Shown here in pieces: positions 28,301 through 37,006 of a DNA stretch of 64,000 nucleotides; position 1 is the stretch's first letter; each line of letters opens with the position of its first letter. The DNA comes from Sphingobacterium sp. FBM7-1 (GTDB lineage: Bacteria; Bacteroidota; Bacteroidia; Sphingobacteriales; Sphingobacteriaceae). The position numbers and the translations under genes are program-made. The notes below the pieces were generated by a model. It did no database searches. It worked only from the letters and a program-made list of their open reading frames with translations, and was not told where the DNA came from. Where the stretch lies: assembly GCF_020687765.1 (NCBI RefSeq), contig NZ_JAJEWJ010000009.1:62001-126000 (forward strand), given 5' to 3'.

Positions 28301-30092
28301 ATCCTTTTCCTTTGGGGTCAATTATATCGATACTCTCAAACGAAGAAATATCCGTGCAAGCAATTCGCAACAGGAATAGAATTCGTTTCAATATTGCAAA
28401 ATCATTTTCGATGATTTCATTCTCAAAGAGGTTGAAAAACGTTCCTGAATAATCAGACAGTAAAACCGATATTAAAATCTCATCTTTCCAAAACTGAGAA
28501 ATTTCATCGCTTTTAAATGCTCCTTGAATAAAAGACTCTATATCACCACTACCGTTAGACAAGTGTTCTGATACCCATAACCTAAAAGCTCTCCGTATAG
28601 GAAGCGAATCACCTAATTCATCAAAAAATTGCTTTGTATTTGAGTAATTAGAAAAACACCGGGATACTATTTTGGCTAACGCCCATTCCTCGTATATATC
28701 ATGTGTAATAAAGTATCCACTATGGACTTCGTCATATCCCAATATCTCATCTTGCTTCAATTGAAATAATGCTGACTGTGGTAAATTTTCAGCATTTATA
28801 TAGAATCTTCCCGTATCACATCTTTGCTTGGCAATATTAATAATACACCGCTCTCTTTCGAGATGCAAATTATCTTTTTGAACAATATTATTCTGTATTC
28901 GTTTTTTCCACAGCAAATCAATAAAGCCGTTAAAACTACCTTGTTTATCAATATTGGTATATTGCTGAATATATTCATTTAGATAGAACAGATTTGTAAG
29001 CCTTTCTGAAAACTTCTGATTATCAGGCAATGAAAATTCAAATTTTTCGGATAAAGCTGTTAGTTCATCGATACTAATCAGAGAAATATCATTTACTTCG
29101 AAGGACAGCTGATAGTTCTCTCTGATATGGAAAGTCAAATCATTGAGATATGCATAGCGTGTTGTAAATATGACGCTCCAGTCATTCTCTTTTAATTGTT
29201 CAATTAAATTTCTAAGAATATCATTATTCGTTATCTCTGCCAGCTTTTCTGCTGAATCGATTACAAATATTTTGATGGGTTCATCTTTGTAAACTTCAAG
29301 AAACTCATTCAATTTGAACTGATTGTCAAATCGAAATATATCGTTAATATGTGCAACATTCAATTCGTTTGCTTTAAAAATGCAAATTGGAATTTTGTTG
29401 CTATTCAAAGCATAAAACTCCTTTAATATTGCAGTCTTGCCACAGCCTCCCTCTCCCGAAATGATTATGTTCTTCTTATTTTGACAAGCATCTGTAATAC
29501 TTGCTATTAGCAAATTTCGGTCAATTTTAATCTGCTTGTCACCAAAAGGTATTTCGGTCTGTATTGCTTTTAAAATATTCAGGTTGTGTTTGCTAACTTC
29601 ATCAAGTAAGTCTACACCACTTGGTTCAAGACTGAAAAAGATGTCGTGCAAGTATTTATTTTCAGGCAAAGCTAATTGTAACTCAAAGTGACTCTGAACT
29701 CTCCATTGGATATTAACACCAACCGATTTAGCGGATTTTTCGATTTCTTCCTGATATTGAGGTTTTTTCTTATCTTTCTTTGAGCTTTCTGACAGCTCTT
29801 GGTTAACGTAAAGTAGTAGTTCGTTTAGTTGGCTATTCTTTGATTTCGCTTTTTTTATTGAATCAATAATATCTTCTTTGTTCTCGGAGATTGAAGTTGT
29901 ATAATATTTAGCTTGAAAACCATAAAATGCTCCCTCTTTTTCAATTGGCTCTGTTTCAATTCCTGTTTGGTTTTTATAGCGAAACAACCCAATTCTATTG
30001 CCAAATTCAACGCAGAAAAGTAAGTAGGACAATTGCTCAAATGCCCATGTTTCCCTGTTATCATATTTTAAATTAAAAACTTTCCAATTCAT
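25398..30092 (-). CDS. Avs4-like antiphage protein: Mrr-type nuclease + STAND NTPase + long helical sensor
   Basis: 1564 residues. Residues about 1-150 resemble a PD-(D/E)xK nuclease of the Mrr group: Glu 20 in WAFEQL, GIETEP at 44-49, and the QAK motif in YGFQAKYY (Gln 60, Lys 62). A P-loop NTPase follows, with Walker A GEGGCGKT at 213-220, Walker B IFVIDSAEK around 275-283 and an arginine-sensor-like IFTTRYAYL. From about residue 400 to the end come helical, repeat-like segments. This order and length match Avs4 of the AVAST group, which detects phage proteins and degrades DNA. It is one AT-rich gene just inside the island boundary, beside rteC. Assignment to Avs4 rather than another nuclease-STAND protein is inferred. 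Confidence 0.65.
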   Translation of the reverse strand: MNWKVFNLKYDNRETWAFEQLSYLLFCVEFGNRIGLFRYKNQTGIETEPIEKEGAFYGFQAKYYTTSISENKEDIIDSIKKAKSKNSQLNELLLYVNQELSESSKKDKKKPQYQEEIEKSAKSVGVNIQWRVQSHFELQLALPENKYLHDIFFSLEPSGVDLLDEVSKHNLNILKAIQTEIPFGDKQIKIDRNLLIASITDACQNKKNIIISGEGGCGKTAILKEFYALNSNKIPICIFKANELNVAHINDIFRFDNQFKLNEFLEVYKDEPIKIFVIDSAEKLAEITNNDILRNLIEQLKENDWSVIFTTRYAYLNDLTFHIRENYQLSFEVNDISLISIDELTALSEKFEFSLPDNQKFSERLTNLFYLNEYIQQYTNIDKQGSFNGFIDLLWKKRIQNNIVQKDNLHLERERCIINIAKQRCDTGRFYINAENLPQSALFQLKQDEILGYDEVHSGYFITHDIYEEWALAKIVSRCFSNYSNTKQFFDELGDSLPIRRAFRLWVSEHLSNGSGDIESFIQGAFKSDEISQFWKDEILISVLLSDYSGTFFNLFENEIIENDFAILKRILFLLRIACTDISSFESIDIIDPKGKGWEEVISLVYKYKSVFFDSNLNLVLPVLSDWCKSIKTGKTTRYSGLLALSIIQKTETEDSFYMHKDTEEKILKVVFNSANEIQTELKNIFHKVIENKWTNHRKPYHGLCTKILEKPYIAIDLIKSLPLEVIQLCDLFWQKPARKSNDWSYDRDSMESKYGLVDEFKFNYFPASANQTPIKWLLQVAFYPTLDFIINFTNRAVQTYSQSDYGKEDVEEITLYIDEIEVTQYLSWSLWGMYRGNGSPVVPYLLQSIHMALEKTLLEYAPATKPEIFEHVLLKILRESKSASLTSIVCSVILANRDKLYNVALVLFKTIELFHIDTVRSTSEFHAQSTYGIGYGMDKLKDALYTDERLKTCKDEHRASNLESVFLNYQFFGVNGFTEEQNTEFIEKLYDIIDRHKSNDLSKMSSEVLLLRMDRRNLTPKISEAEDNKFLVEFSPKVFPDELKNVSEQARSGFDDFFKYSALKTWSDFLIGRDSQGKIAKHEEYSSNPLIALSETKQLVEEIKSGHTARVRDHSIPPFTCSKLLIEYKDKLQKEDIDFCKEIITSTLSRLFSEEYDYQISDGVEASFHAVPILINEYPEDIENFVSIMVLALFDETPLGAYKRICDYVIESIHKSKLWEQNQKVAQSILFGYIKLKPIYKKIIDEKRKEQRYWRRIPKSSILEELDKAIPDFNFEENSFDIKDIELLDVHGLGIVYQLIPSDTKDYIHLDIVIQTLTILASRLLIDRRVYEEKFGDDHDIFKVRLDIFKRYANFILQREVSEIDKYLTPFLDFVSPTEETSLFIGEIITAEDSLMNREQFWHIWNKLFPKIKELCDYPRSPYLKQVIINYLLAWQFWKDRIEEWHSLSRENLSLYINASKEMGHIPAVLYSVTRVLNTVGSNFKNEGIDWVYTIVSNNRLLQLGDFESNTLYYLETYLRKFIFNNRQEIKKEIRLKNKVIPILDFMIERGSVHGYLLRESIL

Positions 30093-30319
30093 ATCTTACG
30101 CTATTTTCAATCCATAATAGGTATGTTAAATACTTTGTGACAATTTAAGAATTTTAAGCGTGATAAATATTTACAAAGTAACACAGTGAGTTGTAGTAGG
30201 TATCTTTTGTGTTCTTGACAATAAATCTTCCCTGACTTCGTCCTGTCTCATGAAAAAGGTTCGATACTAATCGTAAAATTTGCAAAGGCATATTGGCTTC
30301 ATTTTAAACCTTTAGTATT

Positions 30320-31168
30320 ATGAGACACCTATTACACAAAATCGTCTCCGACATACAGAAACAGGAACGTAAATTGTCGGCGGAGACTTCGAGTTTTATG
30401 GACGAGGCATACAGGATGACAATCTATCTGAAATCACTTCTTGGAGACATCAAAGAAGATATAATAAACGAGGGCTTCAAAACATTAGAAGACGAAATCC
30501 TTTTCTTTAAGCAGATAAAGCCGACCGTTCTTGGCAAACTCATCTATTACAACAAAGTGTTCAGAATAGAAACTGCATGCCCTGCGAGCAACGGAAATAT
30601 GTATGAGAGCTATTTCGCCATGCACCTGAGAGAACTCAAAAAAGAATATACAGAGCATGTCTGCAATTCCGACTTCTCCCGCTACTACCGTTCCGGCAGA
30701 ACCGACAGGGATGAACAATACTTTACACTTGGCAAAATCAATTGCTATGATAGGCTGAACAGTTATGTATTTGAAATCGACCCTCAATTTTCGACCTACT
30801 TTGATTATAAGGTGGCGAAAATCATCGCCAACGAATTAGTCTATAATTACCTAACGACAAAGCTAAGCCCCGAACAAAATCCCGATGTACTATTGCAACA
30901 CGAGGAAACAAAGGACTTCTTTTGGACACAGACAAAAAATGCCCTTATCGAATTGATTTATGCACTCTATGCCTACGATGCCATTTCGCACGGGAAAATA
31001 GGCATCCGCAAAATAAGCATGGTGTTTCAAATCCTGTTCCGTATATCGCTGAACGACATCCATAACAGCTTCCACCGAATGAAAACCCGTGCAGGCTCAC
31101 GGACATTGTTTTTAGACCAACTCAAATACAGTTTAGAGGAATATATGGACAGGGAAGACAACCTGTAG
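30320..31168 (+). CDS. rteC: RteC family regulator (first copy)
   Basis: 282 residues with the RteC pattern: EDEILFFKQIKPTVLGKLIYYNKVFRIE in the first third, HLRELKKEY, YYRSGRTDRDEQYFTLGK, then YFDYKVAKIIANELVYNYL and WTQTKNALIELIYALYAY. In CTnDOT-type elements RteC is a DNA-binding activator of the excision operon. Here it lies upstream of an HTH gene, a DUF3945 gene and a topoisomerase III gene on the same strand, an order that resembles rteC followed by xis2d-orf3-exc. A VOC-family gene is inserted between in the opposite direction. The second copy at 36.1-36.9 kb is clearly diverged from this one. Confidence 0.9.
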   Translation: MRHLLHKIVSDIQKQERKLSAETSSFMDEAYRMTIYLKSLLGDIKEDIINEGFKTLEDEILFFKQIKPTVLGKLIYYNKVFRIETACPASNGNMYESYFAMHLRELKKEYTEHVCNSDFSRYYRSGRTDRDEQYFTLGKINCYDRLNSYVFEIDPQFSTYFDYKVAKIIANELVYNYLTTKLSPEQNPDVLLQHEETKDFFWTQTKNALIELIYALYAYDAISHGKIGIRKISMVFQILFRISLNDIHNSFHRMKTRAGSRTLFLDQLKYSLEEYMDREDNL

Positions 31169-31230
31169 TCTTTATCTTCCAAATTTGACAACAAACTTTG
31201 GTTTTAATAAACGAAATAAAGATTTTATTC

Positions 31231-31599
31231 CTATTTACGTTGTTGCATGTTGAAAACTGTACCAGCAGGGTCTTGAATCCAGTGCATATTTTCCGGCAAC
31301 TCTTCCAATTCATCACATGTTTCGACACCGTTGGACAATAAATAATCTGTCGCCTCAGCCACATTTGGAACGGTGAGTTGTAACCAAGTTTCCGAATGGG
31401 TATAGTTATCGACGCAGTCCAGCCAAATCACATTATTTCCGAATTTTACTTCGTGTGTTCTGGAGACGGTTGGATTGTCGATGGGCTTTTCCGAAACTTC
31501 AAATTTCAGTATATCCCTGTAGAAAGAAACTGTTTTTTCGTATTTACCTTTAGGTATCTTAATAGCGATGTTAATTCCTGCTTCAAATTTCTGATTCAT
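31231..31599 (-). CDS. VOC-family (glyoxalase/dioxygenase fold) protein
   Basis: 122 residues, one VOC domain made of two beta-alpha-beta-beta-beta modules: VSFYRDILKFEV at the front and LLSNGVETCDELEELPENMHWIQDPAGTVFNM at the end. The divalent-metal ligands of true glyoxalase I are not evident, so the role could be binding or resistance rather than isomerase activity. It sits convergently behind rteC and interrupts the excision-like gene order, which suggests insertion as cargo. Confidence 0.8.
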   Translation of the reverse strand: MNQKFEAGINIAIKIPKGKYEKTVSFYRDILKFEVSEKPIDNPTVSRTHEVKFGNNVIWLDCVDNYTHSETWLQLTVPNVAEATDYLLSNGVETCDELEELPENMHWIQDPAGTVFNMQQRK

Positions 31600-31787
31600 A
31601 TAGCCTCTGTTTTTTTACATAAATGATGGCCGTAGCCGTTCACGTTTTATACTACAAATATAACTACCCAATGCCTTAAGGCTACTTATCATAAGGCAAG
31701 AAAGTTTAATAAACCAATACTTTACACATGTTTGCCTATATGTGTCTATCGGCAAATCCATTGATTTGGATGCCGACCAGTTAACCA

Positions 31788-31849
31788 AAAGTGCGGAAAG
31801 ACCCCAAAAACAGCACTTTATATGAATTGTAAAAAAATGAAAAAAGTGC
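31788..31849. promoter_or_regulatory. Candidate RteC operator: three AAAGTGC half-sites
   Basis: In the 333-base gap before the HTH gene, AAAGTGC occurs at 31788-31794 and 31843-31849, and its complement GCACTTT at 31813-31819, giving one inverted pair with an 18-base spacer and an overlapping second pair. The rest of the gap shows no gene. RteC is known to bind inverted half-sites upstream of the CTnDOT excision operon. Assigning these sites to RteC is inference from position and symmetry. Confidence 0.4.
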
Positions 31850-31932
31850 CTTTTTGATAGACACGTATCGGAAGACAGCCTCCGCCAATCGCTCCAATTT
31901 TGTGGTGTTAGAAATCATTAAAAGTATTTGTT

Positions 31933-32241
31933 ATGAACATCGACAGAATGGAATTTATCGCATGGATGGAACGCATCATGGAGCGTTTCGATATTTTAAA
32001 AGAGTACGTCCTAAACATCAAGAAAGAACGGCACAGCATAGATGGCGAGGAATTACTGGACAACCAAGACCTGCTCCTCATGCTGAAAATCAGCCACCGC
32101 TCCCTGCAACGATACCGCTCCACGGGCAAATTACCGTATTACACCATTAGCGGAAAGCTGTACTACAAACTATCGGACGTACACCAGTTCATTAGGGAAA
32201 GTTTCAAAGCCCCCATACGGCGTACAAAAGAAAACCGATGA
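31933..32241 (+). CDS. Excisionase-like helix-turn-helix protein
   Basis: 102 residues. After an N-terminal helix (FIAWMERIMERFDILKEYV) comes a MerR/HTH_17-type winged helix (LLDNQDLLLMLKISHRSLQR, YRSTGKLPYYTISGKLYYKL, SDVHQF). This architecture is that of the small Xis2c/Xis2d-like proteins encoded in Bacteroidota conjugative elements, which bend DNA at attachment sites during excision. It begins the plus-strand set HTH - DUF3945 - topoisomerase III, with 87 bases to the next gene. Confidence 0.85.
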   Translation: MNIDRMEFIAWMERIMERFDILKEYVLNIKKERHSIDGEELLDNQDLLLMLKISHRSLQRYRSTGKLPYYTISGKLYYKLSDVHQFIRESFKAPIRRTKENR

Positions 32242-32328
32242 CAAACCCTACCACGAAAGGACGGGTACGGCTTTGCCGTATCTGCTTCACCTACATTCGG
32301 ACAATGTAAACTTTAAAAAATCAATATC

Positions 32329-33771
32329 ATGAGCGAACAGACAAATGAAAATCCACAGCAATATCCCGAACAACTTTCGGATGTGCTGTTGGTGATGAAC
32401 AAGGAAAAAAAGAAAATCCAAGCCGTCACGGGTGTTGACGAAAACGGCAATCTGAAAACCGTTGATGCAACCAAGAAAAACCAAAGCCAATTTATGCGAG
32501 TGGACAGAGCCGGAGACGTGTTTACAAATTTCTTCTCTAACTTTTGGCGACAGCTAAAAGACCCGACCCACTTTTCATTCTTTAAAGTGCCTGAAAAGGA
32601 AGCGGTCGAAACCGCCAAACAGATACAGAAACAGGTCGATACCCCGACCAAAGAGGGCGAAGCCGTCTTGGCAAAGCATGAGGTCAAAGAGCCAAAGGAA
32701 CAAATACAGGAAAACAAAAAGGATGTGGAAGCCCCACAGGCAACACCCGAAACGAAGGAAACACAGGGAAAAAACGATTACCGCTATAAAGCGGAAGAAG
32801 TGGACTGGAATTATTTAGCGCAATTTGGGATAAGCAAAGAGAGGCTTGAAAAAGACGGACAGATGGATTTGCTATTGAAAGGCTATAAAACCAATAAGGT
32901 CTATCCCACAAGTGTCAATTTCGGTGCGGTCATCATGCGCACGGAAGCAAGGCTTGGTTTCCAAGACGGCGAAAACGGGAAACCTGTACTTGTCATGTAC
33001 GGTGTCCGCCATGAGCCTAACCTGAAATCCCCGTTCTTTGGTCACGAATTTACCAAAGAGGACAGGGAAAACCTGCTAAAAACCGGAAACATGGGGCGTG
33101 TGGTGGAATTGACCAACCGCAAAACGGGTGAAAAGATACCGTCCATTATCAGTATCGACCATCTAACAAACGAGGTCATTGCGTTTAGGCAGGACAGGAT
33201 AAAAGTACCCGATGAGATTAAGGGCGTAAAACTGACCGAAGACCAAAAACAGGATTTGAAAGACGGGAAAGCCATCTATTTGGAGGGATTGGATTTTAAG
33301 AACAGTGCGAACAAAAATGCCTATGTTCAGTTCAACGCCGACAAAAAATATACAGAGTTCCTTTTTGGTGATAAAGCCACCAAACAGGTACAGGAAAATG
33401 ACCCTAAACATTACCGTGGCAAAACGTTCTCCGATGAACAGTACAAACAACTCACGGAGGGCAAAACTATTTATGTGTCGGATTTCATAGACGGAAAAGG
33501 ACAGCCGTACAAAGGGTATGTTACGCTGAACAAAGAAACAGGAAAATATGATTTCAGCTTTAGAAATCCCAATGCACTTAAAAACAAGGCACAACCTGCC
33601 GAGGCTCACAAAACACAGGTCGCCGTCAACTCCGAGGGAAAGACCAACGAGGCAACCAAGAACATCCGAGAGCCTTTGAAACCGGAACAACAAACGCCGA
33701 AAAACAAACCCCAACAGCAACGGCAGAATGAGCCTAACGCTCCGGCTAAATCCAAAGGGGTGAGAAGATAA
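32329..33771 (+). CDS. DUF3945/DUF4099 element protein
   Basis: 480 residues. An N-terminal region (SDVLLVMNKEKKKIQAVTGV) and a charged linker precede a DUF4099-like domain around residues 150-230 (VDWNYLAQFGISKERLEKDG, LLKGYKTNKVYPTSVNFG). DUF3945-like repeats follow (KGVKLTEDQKQDLKDGKAIY, KTFSDEQYKQLTEGKTIYVS) and then a Gln/Pro/Lys-rich tail. Proteins of this type sit next to the topoisomerase gene in Bacteroidota conjugative transposons (orf3 position in the CTnDOT excision operon). The molecular role is not established. There are 94 bases to the topoisomerase gene. Confidence 0.85.
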   Translation: MSEQTNENPQQYPEQLSDVLLVMNKEKKKIQAVTGVDENGNLKTVDATKKNQSQFMRVDRAGDVFTNFFSNFWRQLKDPTHFSFFKVPEKEAVETAKQIQKQVDTPTKEGEAVLAKHEVKEPKEQIQENKKDVEAPQATPETKETQGKNDYRYKAEEVDWNYLAQFGISKERLEKDGQMDLLLKGYKTNKVYPTSVNFGAVIMRTEARLGFQDGENGKPVLVMYGVRHEPNLKSPFFGHEFTKEDRENLLKTGNMGRVVELTNRKTGEKIPSIISIDHLTNEVIAFRQDRIKVPDEIKGVKLTEDQKQDLKDGKAIYLEGLDFKNSANKNAYVQFNADKKYTEFLFGDKATKQVQENDPKHYRGKTFSDEQYKQLTEGKTIYVSDFIDGKGQPYKGYVTLNKETGKYDFSFRNPNALKNKAQPAEAHKTQVAVNSEGKTNEATKNIREPLKPEQQTPKNKPQQQRQNEPNAPAKSKGVRR

Positions 33772-33865
33772 CACTATAAAAAACATTTTTCTTTGGAAAT
33801 CCCCTCTCACAAAAAACGGAGGGGTTTCTCAAAGAGAAATGTCCAACACTTAATCCATTAGCATT

Positions 33866-35950
33866 ATGAAAGCAATCATTGCAGAAAAGCCAAGTGTGGC
33901 GAGAGAAATAGCTACCCTTTTGGGAGCGACCGAAAAAAGGGATGGCTACCTCGCAGGGAACGGCTATGAAGTTACGTGGGCATTGGGGCATTTGGTCGGA
34001 CTGGCTATGCCCGAAGATTACGGGGTGTCGAGCTTCCAACGTGAAGCCCTGCCCATATTGCCCGACCCTTTTTTATTGACGGTACGAAAGATAAAAAAGG
34101 ACAAAAGTTATGTTCCCGATAGCGGAGCATTGAAACAGTTGAAAACCATCGAACAGGTCATCGGTAGATGCGATAGTATTATCGTGGCCACCGATGCCGG
34201 ACGTGAGGGCGAACTCATCTTTAGGTACATTTACGAGTACCTAAAATGCCGTAAACCCTTTGAACGTCTATGGATAAGCTCGCTCACCGAAAAAGCGATT
34301 AAACAAGGTTTTGACAATTTAAAGAACGGAAATGATTTTGACGGTCTGTACAGAGCCGGACAAGGACGAAGTAGAGCCGATTGGCTTGTGGGTATCAACG
34401 CTTCACAGGCATTGAGCATTTCGGCAGGTCGTGGCGTGTATTCACTCGGACGGGTACAAACGCCAACGCTTGCCCTGGTCTGCAAGCGGTATTTGGAAAA
34501 CAGGGATTTTGCCGTTAAGGAATACTTTCAAATCCAATTGAGACATCGCAAGGAATTTATCAATTTTAAGAGCCTTTCCAAGACCAAATGGGATGAGAGG
34601 AAACTCGCTGATGATACGCTGAAATCCATTCAGCGCAACGGAACGGCTACCGTTACGGCAGTGGAAACCAAAACAGTTACGGAGCAACCGCCTTTGCTGT
34701 TCGACCTAACGGGATTGCAGAAAGAAGCCAATAAAAGAGCATCCTATACCGCCGAGGAAACATTGAACATCGCCCAAAGCCTGTACGAAAAGAAATTTAT
34801 CACCTATCCACGTACAGGGAGCAAATACTTCCCCGAAGATATGTGGTCGGAAATACCTGCACTGGTAAGGAACTTGGAAGCACGGGCTTCGTGCAAAAAG
34901 GCGGTCGGGAAAGTGAAATGGGGGCGTTTCAACAAACGCATCGTGAACGATGTGAAAGTGACAGACCACCACGGTCTGCTGATTACCGAAAAAATTCCGT
35001 CCGAACTGTCCGCACACGAAAACGTGATATATGACATGATTGCCCACCGATTACTGGAAGCCCTTTCACTTGCTTGTACCAAAGAAATAACCGACATTGG
35101 ATTGCAGCCTTTACACTATGATTTCACATTGAAAGGGTGCAAAATCCTCGAAGCCGGATGGCGTGGCATCAAAGAAAAATTTACAGATGAGGACAGTGAG
35201 CCGGTGCAGGAACTGCCGGAATTAAAGGTCGGCGATGAACTGAAAATTAAAGAGGCTTCCATACTGGAAAAGAAGATCAAACCGCCTGTGCTTTACACCG
35301 AGGCAGGTCTATTGTCAGCCATGGAAAACGCCGGAAAAGAAGTGGACAACGAGGACGAACGGAAAGCCCTAAAAGACATCGGTATCGGTACACCTGCCAC
35401 AAGAGCATCCATTATAGAAACGCTCTTTAAAAGGGATTACATTAGGCGTGAAAAGAAATCTCTTATCCCTACCCATAAGGGATTGCAGGTTTACGGGGCT
35501 GTAAAGGACAAAAAGATTGCCGATGTTGCCATGACCGCCGAATGGGAAATGGCATTGCAGAAAATCGAGAACAACGATGCAGATGCAGATGCTTTTCACC
35601 GTGATATGGAAGCCTACGCCACTTCCATTACACGTGAACTTTTGGACATGAGCATTGCCAAAGAAAAACAACCCGAACTGACCTGTCCCAAATGCAAGAG
35701 ACATCGATTATTGATATGGAATAAGGTTGTAAAATGCCCAAATGAGGGATGCGGTTGGCTTCAATTCCGCACCGTGTGTGGAGTGCCGTTAAGCCTTACT
35801 GATATAGAAAGCCTTGTGACCAATGGAAAGACCAAACTTATCAAAGGTATGAAAAGCAAGTCTGGCAATAAATTCGATGCCTATATCGTCATGGACGATA
35901 CAGGCAAAGTCTCTTTTGAATTTGAAAAGCGGAAACCCAAAAGGAAATAA
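33866..35950 (+). CDS. topB: Type IA DNA topoisomerase (topoisomerase III, Exc-like)
   Basis: 694 residues. The TOPRIM domain shows IIAEKPSVAREIA at the N-terminus and IIVATDAGREGELIFRYIYE near residue 110. The family motif YSLGRVQTPTLALV and the active-site tyrosine segment FITYPRTGSKYF follow. The C-terminus adds one zinc-finger-like unit (CPKCKRHRLLIWNKVVKCPN, EGCGW). It relaxes negatively supercoiled DNA through a covalent tyrosine intermediate. In CTnDOT the equivalent gene is exc in the excision operon; the preceding HTH and DUF3945 genes fit that. This is an element-type, not the housekeeping, enzyme. Confidence 0.93.
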   Translation: MKAIIAEKPSVAREIATLLGATEKRDGYLAGNGYEVTWALGHLVGLAMPEDYGVSSFQREALPILPDPFLLTVRKIKKDKSYVPDSGALKQLKTIEQVIGRCDSIIVATDAGREGELIFRYIYEYLKCRKPFERLWISSLTEKAIKQGFDNLKNGNDFDGLYRAGQGRSRADWLVGINASQALSISAGRGVYSLGRVQTPTLALVCKRYLENRDFAVKEYFQIQLRHRKEFINFKSLSKTKWDERKLADDTLKSIQRNGTATVTAVETKTVTEQPPLLFDLTGLQKEANKRASYTAEETLNIAQSLYEKKFITYPRTGSKYFPEDMWSEIPALVRNLEARASCKKAVGKVKWGRFNKRIVNDVKVTDHHGLLITEKIPSELSAHENVIYDMIAHRLLEALSLACTKEITDIGLQPLHYDFTLKGCKILEAGWRGIKEKFTDEDSEPVQELPELKVGDELKIKEASILEKKIKPPVLYTEAGLLSAMENAGKEVDNEDERKALKDIGIGTPATRASIIETLFKRDYIRREKKSLIPTHKGLQVYGAVKDKKIADVAMTAEWEMALQKIENNDADADAFHRDMEAYATSITRELLDMSIAKEKQPELTCPKCKRHRLLIWNKVVKCPNEGCGWLQFRTVCGVPLSLTDIESLVTNGKTKLIKGMKSKSGNKFDAYIVMDDTGKVSFEFEKRKPKRK

Positions 35951-36111
35951 AAGCCAATATTTCTGAACGGCATACAGCGTGAGGGATAGAAGCGACATCC
36001 TTTTGTGGTCCTTTCAGATCCACAAAAGATATAGCGGATAGCCCGACCCGTCTGCATTTTTTCGATAGCCTGGGCATGGTGGCAAAATGCAGACGGTGGC
36101 ACGCCCAAATC

Positions 36112-36939
36112 TTATATTCCCTCCTGCTCATCCATTTTCTTGATAAGTGTTTCCCGAAGCGTATCGAGGAATTTTGTCGGGTTCATTTTCCGGTTTCTCA
36201 ATTCCAAATAAGTTTGGTAAAAATTGCCCAAATTGACGTTAAAAGCATCTTCAAAATACTTCGCTATTAGCCTTATATCGGCGTTTCCATTGTCAAAGAC
36301 ACCTTGATAGTGCAGGGAATAAATCAATTCTATGATTGCCACCTTACTACCCGTCCAATTGAGTTTTTTAGAGGCTTTAGGCTTACCCTCTTGGTCTTTG
36401 TTGTACAACTGGTCTTCGATATACACCTGTACCAAATCATTACCTATTATCTTGGCAACCTTGTAATCATGGGAGGTAGAGAATGTTAGGTCGGATTGAA
36501 AGTACCCTGTGTCCAAACAGAGCTTTATATCATGGTTGCCCCTTACAAAAAGTTTGTCGTCAAGAGAAGTGTTATTGGTACGATAATATTTATAAAAATC
36601 GAGGTTATTGTCAAAGTATCGTTTGAGTTTTTTTAACTCTCTATTTAGGTATTTCCTTATTGGCTTTGCTCCATAAGGCTTCCTCGTCTCAATTTTGTAA
36701 ATGGCATTGTAATAAATGAGTTTGGCTACGATAATAGGTTTTTGAAATTTGAAAAAGAGGATTTCTTCTTCGTTGTTTTTAAACCCTGTTTCTAAGATAT
36801 GTTGTTTTACTTCCGATAGACATTCCAAAATCAAATGTATAATGGCTTCTATCCGTTGTATAGAATAATGCGCTTCAATCTCCAATTCGTTGATTGAGGT
36901 TTCCAGTTTGTTTAAGGTATTAATGTAAAACTTTTCCAT
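36112..36939 (-). CDS. rteC: RteC family regulator (second copy)
   Basis: 275 residues with the RteC pattern (FKNNEEEILFFKFQKPIIVA, KLIYYNAIYKIETRKPYG, LNRELKKLKRYF, DYKVAKIIGNDLVQVYIEDQ, IELIYSLHYQGVF). It is related to the copy at 30.3 kb but well diverged, so it is not a recent duplication. It lies head to tail with the marR-like gene on the minus strand and converges on the topoisomerase gene. Its N-terminal 30 residues are the nearest match to the dead rteC stub at 24.97 kb. Confidence 0.9.
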   Translation of the reverse strand: MEKFYINTLNKLETSINELEIEAHYSIQRIEAIIHLILECLSEVKQHILETGFKNNEEEILFFKFQKPIIVAKLIYYNAIYKIETRKPYGAKPIRKYLNRELKKLKRYFDNNLDFYKYYRTNNTSLDDKLFVRGNHDIKLCLDTGYFQSDLTFSTSHDYKVAKIIGNDLVQVYIEDQLYNKDQEGKPKASKKLNWTGSKVAIIELIYSLHYQGVFDNGNADIRLIAKYFEDAFNVNLGNFYQTYLELRNRKMNPTKFLDTLRETLIKKMDEQEGI

Positions 36940-37006
36940 CCATCCTCGTTTTTAATTATCTACGCTGCGGTATTACTTTAAAAGTGTAAACAACACTGCA
37001 TTTTTA

